This document shows positions 44,030 to 55,900 of a stretch of DNA of 64,000 nucleotides, piece by piece (the stretch's first letter is position 1; every line of letters begins with the position of its first letter). The position numbers and the translations under genes are program-made. Under the pieces are notes generated by a model that saw only the letters and a list, made by a program, of their open reading frames with translations, did not search any database and had not been told where the DNA came from. This DNA is from Poa pratensis (taxonomy: Eukaryota; Streptophyta; Magnoliopsida; Poales; Poaceae): contig CAMZMU010000111.1 of assembly GCA_947311845.1 (NCBI GenBank), positions 21,350,261 through 21,414,260 of the forward strand, written 5' to 3'.

Positions 44030-44956
44030 GAGCACGCGCGCGGCCGACGGGGCGGAGGCTCCGGCGTTGCCGCTTTCGTGGGAAGGAATGGGAGCTAAAC
44101 GCTTGCGTCAAACATGGAGTAGGCTCAACGCCTGAAAGCGTTTTGTTAATGGGCCGCAAGGTCCATCTACAAAATAAAAAAAACTACGAGTACAAAATAA
44201 AAGTTCTAAAAAAAAGAACTACAAAACAAAAGGAAGGGGGCGCCCAAAGCCCCAAATCCATCGATTACCCGCCGGGGAACTTTACCACGACGAACAAATG
44301 AAGAAGATATGAGGAAGGAGGTGACGAGACACAAGCATCGTTCAACTCAAAGGCGTCGAGACTCGGGAGCCGCATTTTCAAATGGGGCATCTTCCGTATA
44401 GCTAGACCCCTCGAATCCCATGGCATTAAGTAGCTTGAAACTGCATCCAAAAGGCCTTTTTTTTGTAGTATATCCGCCAAATGTCTAGTTTTCATCTTCC
44501 ATATAAACATTTTCTAAGCTTGAAATGAACCGAATTTGAAACTTGGGGCAGAATATCTCCAGCTCAGGTCGTTGAACCATGTACTGTATATCCATTATTA
44601 ATATTGGGTGTAATTATATATTTGTCCCCATGTTTGGCATCATAATTTTGAATTTGCAGATACAAGTTGGATGTAGCGTTTACACTGAAGCAAAAAAAAA
44701 AAAAAAGGCATTGCCTCCAGCACCAAGACTAGAGCTTGTTGCAAGAACTAACACTTGGAGTAGGACTAGTATCAGTGCCACCATCTCACTAGGGGATCAG
44801 AAGTTTCAATATCACCAAGCCATCAACTCCGTGTCTATGAACATATGCGTATCCTTGATTTCATCTGATCCAGTGGAACGATGCTAACATGGTCGTCTGT
44901 TTCTGAAGAAGCTTCTTGATACCGACGCACTTCTTTCTTTGATATGGCATCAAATG
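44030..44956. other. Promoter side of copy D and spacer to PIG-L
   Basis: GC-rich to about 44130, then A-rich. A run of 14 A at 44691 follows a GAAGC word. No gene or TSD-flanked element could be supported. Confidence 0.3.
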
Positions 44957-47900
44957 CTACATTTTCTGAAGCATATTTATATATGTGTAACTCGAGAATC
45001 TAACGAACAATCTCCTGAACCTACAATAGTAACACGAAGAATATGTGGATTGTCTTAAATATATAATGCACAACCTACAGAAACTAACATAATTGATAAT
45101 TTGGAGATAGATAATCGTAGCTTCCTTAATTTTTGGGTGTAACATTATTTAAATTTAAACATATTGAGTGTTGCAGTTAGCCCCACGTAATATGCCAAGT
45201 CAAACAATGTGCCCTAAAAAGGGAACAAGTCTAACAATAAGAATCCAGTGAAACAATTTAGTTAATGTTTGGCAATGTCATCAATTCTTGAAGGGGGCAT
45301 TGGACATAGTTATGGTGTGCTTAAAAGCTTCTCTCACTTGATAAAGGTTACGAATTAACCTTACCATTCTGTTGAGATGAGAGTTTCTAAGCAAGACAAC
45401 AGAGATGCATTGTTAATGTAGGGAAATTTTATTATACTTACCAAACCCACTGACTTCTGTGTGCAGTCATTGCCTCAATAGTTCGAGATGGGCTACAGTT
45501 AACTACACAGCACATTGGTTGTTTCGTGCTTGAGGAGATCAAAGAAGATAGCCAGATATCAACTGGACCACTGTACTTGCGAAGCATGTTCAGGCTTACC
45601 TACATTTCCAAAGAAACCAGAATCAATCGAGCTAACGCTTACACACTAGTTTCTCCGAGAAAAAAGTATATGGACTATGGTACATTCACATGACTCAGAT
45701 AAGAAGAATAGAGGCTATAGTAATTTGTGCAGTACAGAGTCGTCCTAAATCTTTCACATATCAAAATGACTGCTATTTTTCAAACTGTGCATAATAACAA
45801 AACTAATTTATTGCTCCCCATGTCAGATGTCATTCACTTTAACTAGCTTAACTGCCAATAATATTTATAAACTGAGATGGTAAATACAATATATTTCCGA
45901 GAACACGTGCATATAATTCATTGTTCCCCATGTCAGATGGCATTCAGTTTAACTAGTTTAACTGCCAATGATATTTATGATAAGATAAATTCTTTAGGCA
46001 CATCATACAGAAAATCAGCAAGTATTCACATGATCTTTCAGACTGTTGAATGAAAAGGATTGTAATCAGGGCTCTTGTGAAAAAACCTTACAAGTTCCCA
46101 TGCTTCAATGTTTCCTTGCTGTTTCTCATGAAGAAGCTTGCTGTTCATATGAAAAATTATGCTGTTCAGACTCTAGAACCATAGAATATAAATATACCAC
46201 AGAAATATAATAGGATTATGGATGTAATCCAAACAAGTAACAGCCATAACTAACAAAAATGAGCAACTGGTTAACAGCAGCGACAAATCACAGCTCGGAA
46301 TTCTGATGGGCATCCACATTGTAACATTGCTGTCTGAAAAGTGAAGTGTGACCAATGCTATATGCCAAATTTATGGCAAGTTGGCAACACAAGAATTAGT
46401 TTGATTATTCTATTGCGCTTATTAAAATTAACTCATATATGCATGTAGGGAATGGAGTCGTGCAGCAAAAGGCCACTTAATTAATGAGTATGCAGCCATG
46501 CAGGGGGTGTGGCGATGGGAAAAGGAAGAGGCTAGCACTTCTGACATTAGTATTACTAGGATTAGGATTTACAATTACGTAGAAATTTGGATAATACAAT
46601 GTCAGCACAATAAGTTGTGCCCTGCTATTCAAGGAAAAATAAAACATTTGCAACACGGGTGAATTAATAAGAGACTGATGCTGCTGCAGCTTGTACTGAC
46701 AAAGTTCGCAAATGCCAGAATGAAATTTGAAAACATATTTATGATGTGGTGACTAATCATATGGTGTTTAACAAGTTGACTGACCTTATGCCATGATGAA
46801 CATCACGGTGATTCGGATGACCTGATACTCCATAGGAATCAAATGTCACGATCTAAAATATCATGAAATATTGACACAGTAAGTAGGGACATTGGAAGGA
46901 AAATAAAATGCAAATAATCACACTTCAGAGGTCCAATAAAAGGAGATAAGAGCATTTGAATTACACAATCTGATACACCAGTAACTGTTAGCAGTGAAAT
47001 TGTGTTGAGATTTGGAGATGGGTGATAACAAATATAGAGTATCAGATAACATGGCTTTGCTCAGGAACAAGCAGGACTAGCAAGAAATTGTTAGAAGTTC
47101 CTTTGAAAAAGCATGTCTGCTGCAAGTATAACCCTCGACTGACTGGGGAAGTACATAAAAGTAATATCGGTTTTGTGGTACACAGTACATACTCCTCAAA
47201 CTTTCTTATATTACATATAATACAGATCAACACATTTGCATATTTGTTCCTTCAAGTTTGATAATTGAAAATATGGTGCAAAACCAAGGAAAACATAACA
47301 TTATGGTTTGGAATTCATGCGAGGACTGAGAAGAAACCATTACTGTGTCGATATCCCATAGTTGCGCCTGCTCCATGGTAAGTTCTGCTAATAGTCCATG
47401 ATCCCATTTCTCTTGAAATCCATCCTACAATATACATTGGGTATGCTCAACTATTACTATGCGTTTGGAATAGTATCTGAACTATGAAAAATGAGTGCAA
47501 AATAAATAACCTGTAGATTTTGATGGTCCAAGACTTCAACTTGCTCAGCTGGAATCTGCAATTATGAAAGCCCTGTCAGAAGTTGAACAAAAACATGCTC
47601 TCCAAGGGGAACTATGGAGCAGTGTAGGACTTGAGTACCTTAAGAGTAGCGCAGGCTTTGTATAGTTCTTCTTTACGAATATTTCCAAGACCATCCCCAT
47701 TACCTGTAAAACGGTAGTAACCACTAAGAAAGATTAACTTGGCACATGTTTCTAAGCCAAAAGAAGAGGGCAAGGTGCTCTAGTATGCACATAAGTAATT
47801 CTGTATTTGCATTACAAGTTAGAGAAACCGATCTCTAGTGGCAAAACGTGCAGCGTATTGTGTATTGTTTGAGTAAACTTGGCAGAGAATGACTATTTCT

Positions 47901-48699
47901 ATTATTCAAAAGGATATATCAAGCGTATTGTGTACTGCTAGTACTGCTCAAAGTATAATTTCCATATAAACTAGTCCTTGGGTGGCTGCTGTATTTTTGG
48001 TTGAACGAACGGATGAACAAAATGATTCCTCCTGTGCATCCAGAAAGATGCACAGAGAATAGAGACATACATCATGACAACAGGGTAGCAATCTTACCCA
48101 GGGACATGCACAAAATGTGAATGTTGTGACCTTTTGACTTGAGGAAAAGTATAGTTGGAGTGAAAAACCTGCATCAGTAACAAAATGATTTCACATAAGA
48201 GGAGATCGACCTAAGCTGCAATCCAGAACTAGGATAGGACAGACATCATGCTACAATGAAGCCCAGCTGATTGTGAACACTACGCGCCCTCCCTAGATGA
48301 GATGACGACCAGTCGGCACATGGATAGGACGCTTTTGTAAGATCGAACCATACGTCGTAGCATCACTCTCATTTCTCCACATTGCGCATGCAGTTTCAGT
48401 TCAAACCCCGCTGCAACTCGCAGACCGGTCCTGTGCGACAAGAATTCCGTCGAGCACCTTGCGCGCAGAGCATACGGGGAGGAGAGGAGAGGAGGTGGGG
48501 AGTGCGACGTACATGGACTCGTCGTCGGGGTGGGCGATCACGAGGAGCACGTTCCTGCTCCTCCTGTCGCCGCGGAGAGGGGGCAGGAAGCGAGGACTCG
48601 GAGGCAGGCTGTACGGCTCGGGGAGGAGAGGATCCGCCCGAGGGAAACCGCCCACAGGAGCACGGCGCCGGCCGCCGGGACCATCCAGATCCACGTCAT
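44957..48699 (-). CDS. PIGL: N-acetylglucosaminyl-phosphatidylinositol de-N-acetylase (PIG-L), probable 1-nt frameshift
   Basis: PIG-L is an ER-membrane enzyme that removes the acetyl group from GlcNAc-PI, the second step of GPI-anchor synthesis. Nine minus-strand exons: 48699-48513, 48168-48098, 47703-47639, 47555-47511, 47424-47344, 46852-46785, 46140-46092, 45599-45442, 45020-44957. Visible motifs: a hydrophobic N-terminus (AGAVLLWAVSLGRIL), AHPDDES with the metal-binding His and Asp, FFTPTILFLKSKGH, GNGDGLGNIRKEEL, GVSGHPNHRDVH, and the conserved end INMLQKM. All junctions from exon 1's donor onward agree in phase. In exon 1, however, the start-codon frame runs into CLRVLASC while the conserved PPSPRFLPPLRG and AHPDDE lie in the next frame. 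One missing base near 48610 (187 instead of 188 nt) would restore about 262 aa, the usual length. Either a recent mutation or a sequence error. Confidence 0.9.
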
Positions 48700-49527
48700 G
48701 GGAGCTCCCGCCTGTGTCCGGCCGGCGAGTCTACTGCAGGTCGGTGGCGGGCGGCGCCAGGAACCGAGCGAGGGTGTCTTGAAGTTCAGAGTCTTCAGAC
48801 TTTTTTTCATAGATGAGTCTTCAGACTTGTATGTGAAAGAAATGAACACGGCTTGGCAAGAAAGTTAACATCATCTGATACAGATATTTCTTGTTTGTAC
48901 AATGCAGCGTCAAGTGAACACCGAATTCGGCGCTGGCAACCGGAAATTGACGGTCAATGTTTTCGTTCTTCTTTAATTTCTTAAGTTTTTTTTTGTGTTC
49001 CTAGTCTTCTTCTGTGGTGTTTATATATTTTGTTTACTTGTTTTGTGTTGGTTTATCGATGTCCTATACCGTATACAAGAAATCCTCAGTTTAAGAAGCA
49101 CATTAATTTTGTCAACCTTTTTCGGATTTTACACGAGCACCCTAATCTAGAATATGTCTTTGTCAAGTTCTGGCTTACGTTTCTACCTTAGATACGTTAT
49201 GCAAAGAAAATTCTCGTATTACGTCGTTCATCTTGGTAAAAACTATTTTGATCTTCTATTTTCGTAGTATGTTGTTTTTTGGCATCGATCGCCTTTAGTT
49301 AATGGTGACACTGATTGTGCTCTTCTCTTCCATCTCCATCATCTACAACCGTTTTTGGGGAGCATGTCGCCACGTCTTCCCGATACTTTTCTCAGTAGAT
49401 GCCATCTTTAGGTGTCTTTTGCTTTCTCTCTGTTTTTGCTCTAGGGCAAACAAACTATGTTCTGTTATCGCTTGATAGTGGAACCGGCTACCTGTGGAGG
49501 CGTATGCAAAAGAAAAATCATCTACAA
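48700..49527. other. Upstream region of PIG-L, no gene seen
   Basis: Short GC-rich stretch next to the PIG-L start codon, then T-rich sequence without coding signal. Confidence 0.4.
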
Positions 49528-49685
49528 TAGTGGCGGAGCTGGTATAGAACCATTGGGTTCAAATGAACCCAACGAAATCCATCAAACCTTTGTTAAGTTA
49601 GTCTGTGATATTGTTAATTAGTGGAAAATTACACTATAATAACAAGAGCTGAACTCAATGACTATCTGCTCGAGCTTCGCCCCTG
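49528..49685. mobile_element. hAT-type MITE with 8-bp TSD
   Basis: The ends TAGTGGCGGAGC and GCTTCGCCCCTG are inverted repeats. The 8-bp repeat ATCTACAA (49520-49527 and 49686-49693) flanks the 158-bp element. Its left end is nearly identical to that of the element at 21126, so they are the same family. Confidence 0.85.
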
Positions 49686-49693
49686 ATCTACAA

Positions 49694-51235
49694 CCGTTGA
49701 ATCCACCTGAGTTGTGTTGGCTCCTAAGCCAAATGCCTTGTGTTTTTTCTTGTTCTTTTTTGACAACTTGTCCAATCGCACGAGCTGTCTTATCTGTCGT
49801 TTGAAATATGTGAAGAAACGGCTCACAAGTGATAAAGTCGATTTAAAGAAATACTACAAACAAAAATATAAAAAAAACTTAGCCAGATGTAAAGAACACG
49901 AAAAGACATACATAAACGAAAATGGTTAACCCTTTCCTTAGCGTGCACAACTTCCTCAAACTTCCATCCACCGTTATGCTTTGCACGCCGTAGGCGAACT
50001 TGTCCACCGCACGCAAGGTCGTGGACCGAGCCAGCCACGGCGCTGCAGCACGGGCCACGCTAGTCGCTACGTTGCCGTGCACCGGGTGTAGCCAAACGAT
50101 ATGTTGCTGCGTACGTACGCGTCCAGGAAGGCAGGACATGACGCGGCCTGCTGGGATACATCGTTGACAACATACAAGATTTTTTTTCCAGATTTCTAGA
50201 AACCTATAAGCATGATTTTTTAATTGTCTTAAATAAAGAGAGCACTTAAACTTGGGAGAAAGAAGTCTCCACTCATTCATATTGTCTATTTTATAGGTGT
50301 CTTAATGATGGTTTGGGTCGAGTGATACACGTCGTTTTATACATATACTAATTCTTACCCAATTCATTTTGAAAGTATAATTTAAATTAGCAGGATCCAA
50401 AGGGCGTATAAGGATTTAGATAGAGATTAAACTAATGTTAATGAAAGTTGGGCTTAGACATGTAGCGGTTCTGTAACACTAGAGCAATGGTACTACGGAC
50501 GCGAGGAGGGGTGGTGCCACATTTTATAGAGGGTCGTGTGAAGTAAGAGTCATATTATGGGGTTGTACTTTTTTTTAGACCACGTTAGGGTTTCTTACTT
50601 TGTTTTAGACAACCTATAGAGGTTCCTACTATCTTTTAGGCAACATTTAGAGTTTTTTACTTTCTTTTAGGCGACCTGTAAAGCGACTTGTTAGCACATG
50701 TGTGAGGTCATGCAGTGTTCTAGAGTAAAGGAAGTGGTTGTGGCGAGAGATATAACCACGCAGGGTGGGCGGGCCAGGTCATACATCCATTATGTGATTG
50801 GTTGTGTCATGTTCAACACACGAGGATAAACACATAGTGTGAAGATGAGCCAATAATATATGGTCAACATATGAAAATGTTGCACAAAGATGGGGGAAAA
50901 GCAAATAAATCTGTCTGAAAGATAAATTTAAGGAAGAATAAGTCATTCGTGGGTTCCAATTGACATCAATCGTGTTATTATCTACATGCTGTGGACGTAG
51001 GAGCTAGCTTTAATCCTCTTTATTTTTATACTTGGTTGTTTAATCCAGCATAAACTCATAACTAGACTTTGTCATAATCTACTTCTTTTTTTGCGAGTTC
51101 ATACTTGAGGTTGACTGGCACGCTTTGTTATAGACCAAGACGTTTATGTCGAAACTCGAGTCCTATAGTCCCGGTGTAATTTTGGTTTTGATATAACAAT
51201 CATGATTGTACGCGATGAGAGAGACATATGGATGC
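49694..51235. other. Intergenic stretch, no gene seen
   Basis: A GC-rich patch at 49940-50160 is open on the minus strand in two frames but I could not recognise a product. The patch 50570-50690 has three near-repeats of TTTTAGAC/GCAAC...TACT. The remainder is AT-rich. Confidence 0.3.
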
Positions 51236-51239
51236 TAGT

Positions 51240-51540
51240 AGCTCTGGTTTGCTAGACTATGTGGTGTCACCGGAACAACATTGTCTTCAACAACGCCTCT
51301 CCTTCTACGATGGTGGTGGTCCGGGCGATTAGGTAGGAAGCGAAGACTTGGAGAGCAGCTGGCCTCTTTAGAGGGTGCCTCTTAGAGAGGCGGAGCGGTG
51401 GAGGATTGGCGAGAGTAGATTTTAAGTGGATGAAACTTTTTGGCAGCGTGGGTGCACGCTCGACGTCTGTGCCGGCCCCACGATGTAATCATGGCTGCTT
51501 GGCCCTTCTTCTATGAATCCAGATACCCCTTCGAGGGCAT
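51240..51540 (+). mobile_element. LINE 3' fragment
   Basis: Translation shows the tail region of a LINE ORF2 (RNNIVFNNASPSTMVVVRAI then WRAAGLF and CLLERR) with disruptions. The same phrases, diverged, occur in the minus-strand LINE at 36726-37465. No TSD was found. Confidence 0.6.
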
Positions 51541-52247
51541 ATCCTTGAACGAGTGACCCTATTATTTGACTCAAGATGTAGTTATGTGTATGAGACTACT
51601 AGACTAGACTAATAAATTTGAATGTGTGTGTATGATTAATCAATACTTTTGACGAAATTTTGCTAATTGTAGGATAGCGTGGATGGTTTGATATATGCTT
51701 TTGGTTTAAGTCAAGACATGATCTACATAAGCAATTTTTTTATAACAGAATTCCATTGTCTTGTCTATGGACTTTGTTTGGATCCTACTATATTCATCAA
51801 ACTGAATTTGAGACTAATAGCGCCTGTTTGAATTTTACACGGCACATACCCGAGTCCTGTATAAAACCTATCCTTAATCTAGCCGTTTACGCATCTGCCC
51901 TCTACACGTTAGCAAATACAGAACACATTAAGGACAGATCTAGAAAAGCCGCTCACTCATTCAAAATGTAAAGTTTTAAATAGTCCAGATCGGCCAGTTC
52001 GAACAGACCAGGCTCCCGGTGGGCCCGCGACAATTTCTCCCGTCCCGTACGACACTCTGCCCCTTTGCCCCCACAGCCTTGAACTCTCCGGGCCCACCTC
52101 TGCCACGAGGGCGGAAATGACGCCTCCGCCTCTGTTCAGTTCAAATTCCGGTGCCACGTCCGCGAGGCGTATTTGCAGCGGCAACCTCGCGGATCTCAGG
52201 AATTCCACATTGATAACCTTTTCGGCCGCTAGTAGAGAGCGCAAGAG
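51541..52247. other. Spacer left of the myosin promoter
   Basis: No gene recognised. 51975-52200 is GC-rich with frames on both strands but no known domain. Confidence 0.3.
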
Positions 52248-52727
52248 TATAGCTGGCCAAACGGGCCGGCCCGGCACGGCACGGCACGGCACGCTACAGT
52301 GACGGCACGGCCCATGAAAGGCACGGCCCACGAAAGGCACGATTGTAATCGTGCCGTGCCGTGCCGGCCCACGGGCTGCGGTGCGAGCTCGAGCACGAGC
52401 ACGCCGGCACGCGACGGGCACGATAGCACGCACGGCACGGTCGGCCCACGAAAAATAGGTATAAATTTTTTTAAAAAAATGTAAAAATAGCTATAAAATT
52501 CAAAAAAATAAGTAAAAATAGCTATAAAATCTAAAAAATATATATATAATAACTAATCATGCCGTGCCGTGCCGGCCCGCGTGCTTCAAATCGAAGAGCG
52601 GCCCAGGCACTAACGGGCTCGTGCCGTGCCGCGGCCCATTTAGATCGTGCCGTGCCGTGCTCGTGTCGGGCCAAAAAAGGCGTGCTTCGGGCCGGCCCAT
52701 TTGGCCCGGCCCGTTTGGCCAGCTATA
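52248..52727. mobile_element. hAT-type MITE with GCCGTGCC-rich arms
   Basis: The ends TATAGCTGGCCAAACGGGCC and GGCCCGTTTGGCCAGCTATA are perfect inverted repeats. The near-perfect 8-bp repeat CGCAAGAG / CACAAGAG flanks the element (52240-52247, 52728-52735). Both arms are filled with GGCACGGCACGG / CCGTGCCGTGCC words that pair, around an AT-rich centre with a duplicated AAAAATAGCTATAAAAT phrase. It ends 225 bp before the myosin start codon. Confidence 0.82.
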
Positions 52728-52952
52728 CACAAGAGGAAGAAGCGCCAAGCCAAAGCAAAAAATTTCGCCATGAGCCCACGAGTCCACCAAGCGGCGCTCT
52801 AGTCGGGGCTCCGATAAGGCGCACGCACACCGCGCTCCCGCTCGGCGCCCGAACCACCAGCGCGCGCCTCGTGCTCGCCGCCGCCGCCGGCTTCCGCGGA
52901 GGTTCTAGGGCTGCTGGGAGGGCCGGCCGGGGGCCCCTAGGGTTTCGGCGGG

Positions 52953-55900
52953 ATGAGCTACCGGAAGGGGTCCAAGGTCTGGGTGGAGGAGAAGGGGGAG
53001 GGGTGGCTGGAGGCGGAGGTGGTGGACGCCAAGGACCGCGCCGTCGTCGTGCTCACCAGCCAGCGGAAGAAGGTGCCTGCCGTCAATCTCAATCCCTTCC
53101 CCTCATCTCACCCTACTGTCGCTGTCGCGCCCATTCCGTGCGGTTGAAGTTTGCGCGCTGTGCCGTTTGATATTTTCGTCGATGCGAATGAGCACGGGTT
53201 ATCCTGGGGTTGGTTTGCTCGTGTTAGATTTGAGTTTGGGGACACCTGTTTGGTGTTCAGGGTGTTGGTTCTATCAAATTTGAGTCTGTTCAAACTTTTG
53301 ACCTACTTTTTAAAATAATTTTTTAAAATGGTCTCGAGTTGTTTTTGTGTAAATTGCGCGTGTGAGGAGAAGTCAACTTAAATCGGCGGAAGTGACCCCA
53401 GACCCAGTAGTTTTAATTTGAATCCTTAGTTTTGTGGGTACGACATTGTACTGGGTTCTGAAGGTTGAGTAGTTAAATTCGAGGGGGAAATCAAATTTTG
53501 ATCGCGGGTTGCAGTACTCAAAGTTCATTGTATTTGTTGTGTAAACTTTGAAATTCTCAACTGTTTAGATTTGATTTCGTCGAGATGTTACCTGCCTGGC
53601 TTTTACTGTGGTAGAAATAGCTCCAAGCTTCAGGAAGAGTACTTTTGGATAATTATACGGTCTTTTGAACTCATATGGTGTGTTCTGCAAGTTAGCCTGA
53701 ATTGCTCGCGCTTTTAAATTTAATTCACAAATTTAAAGAAAATATCCCGACAGTCCGGCCAAATTAACAAACGCTTCTGCAATCAGTCCAGTTTAATTGT
53801 CTGAGCTGCATTTGAGTTTTGCTTCTTGCTTGTTTGACCTTACGTATTCTTAAATATATATTGAGGACATATAACGGGTAGAAATTTGTTGTGCTGATAA
53901 TTTTCTTAATCTTTTCATACCCTTTGAGTTGTTTGAGACCTGCATTTGGTTTGAGCCCGAGTCCTCTCTACCGAGATTTCTTGCTCAATTGGAATTCAAA
54001 AAGTAGTTGGAGATTGTCTTCTTGGCTATCAATTTTAGCTTGCTGTATCCTGATGGAATTTTTATGTTTATTTATTCTCCCTTTTCTTCTCAGATTTCAG
54101 TTCTGCCAGAGAAATTGCTGCCCAGGGACACAGACGAAGATCTCGGTGGGGGGCATGTCGACGATATGACCAAACTGACCTATCTTAATGAACCAGGTGT
54201 TCTGTACAATTTGAAGCGGAGATATGCATTGAATGAGATATATGTAAGTAGTTCACCAACAATGCTTTGTTTGACGGAAAGACTTGTCACATGAACCTGG
54301 CACCTGCTAATTCATTGAAATTAAGACTGAAATATAAGCAGAGTATTAAATACCTATAGAAAAACATCTCATCAATTTTGAATATGAAATTTAAAGGTCA
54401 TCTTAATGGCGTGTTAGGTGCAAAGAAATTCATTTAGTTTAGTCTGTTAATGTTGAAACCTGTATCGTGTTTAGATTGCTATGTAATTCTATATGGAATG
54501 TGTAAAATTAAAAATCATTGATGCAATGTGTAAAGTTACGATGAATAACTTGGGATGAATTCCTGATTCTCTGATTTGTGGAGTTTAATCATTAACTATA
54601 CGCTTTTATTTTATTTCTTAGGATGACTTAGCAAATATGTGCACTTCTGTTATTCTGCTTCAGTTATGGGAGTCTTTGTATGACATCTTTTTCACTTGTC
54701 TTTATTGAGATAGACATACACTGGAAGCATCTTGATTGCTGTTAATCCTTTCACGAGGCTGCCTCACCTGTACAGTGAGTACATGATGGAGCAGTATAAG
54801 GGTGTCAGATTAGGGGAATTGAGTCCGCATGTTTTTGCGGTTGCTGACGCATCATACAGGTGGGTGCTACATTCTGATTCAGTTGATACACTCTGTTACT
54901 ATAACATATATATGCTATTTGTTTGTTGACATTTATTATGGTAATGTAGGGCTATGGTGAATGATTCCCGGAGCCAATCGATCTTAGTTAGTGGTGAAAG
55001 TGGTGCTGGCAAGACTGAAACTACAAAGCTTATCATGCGGTATCTTACGTATGTTGGTGGCAGAGCTGTTCTTGATGATCGATCAGTTGAGCAACAGGTT
55101 CTTGAAGTAAGTCTTACCAGTTATCACACATGTTTTCCAATTTTAGGAAACTAATGGTCTTTCCATTTTTTCTTTTTGTGAAATATTTGATTTCTCAGTG
55201 TTAATGTTGAAGGAGTCATCTTTAATGTTTTCATTTGTTTTCCTCCAGTCCAACCCTCTTCTGGAGGCATTTGGGAATGCAAAAACAGTTAGAAATGACA
55301 ACTCGAGGTGAGGTTCCACTCCTACAGTGCTCAACATTGGGTCGGTTGTCTGTTCAAATGATTCAGATGTGTTCTTCACTCCGAAAATATCAGATAGCTG
55401 CCAAATCGCAATAAATTCTAGAACATCTCATGTCTTTAGTACTTCGTAGAACTCAACCTTTTCGATGTTTCTTTATTTAATCTCAACTTATGATTCTTTC
55501 TTGGTTGCAGCCGGTTTGGAAAATTTGTTGAGATCCAATTTGATAAAACTGGTAGAATATCGGGAGCTGCAATTAGGACCTATCTCCTGGAAAGATCTCG
55601 CGTTGTGCAAATTACTGACCCTGAAAGGAACTTTCATTGTTTTTATCAGTTATGTGCATCGGGGAAGGTATGTGTACCCAGTACCAACTATTGTTATTTG
55701 TTACCTGCTTGGCTTCTTGTACATTATATGAATCCCACTGCTCTGTAGCATGTTTTGAAAATTTCCATGAAGTTAGTAAAGCCCAGACCAAAAGGTCAAG
55801 CCCACAGTAATTACTGAAGGACGTGGACTACTATAGTCATACTCCATTGCAAATTTCATCTCTACATTTCTTCGTTTCGCTATTTATTGATTTAATGAGT

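Noticed and set aside
48401..48694. PIG-L initiating at GTG in the AHPDDE frame
   Set aside because: The N-terminal translation in that frame (DLDGPGGRRRAPVGG) lacks the conserved hydrophobic segment, which is present in the ATG frame; a frameshift explains the data better.
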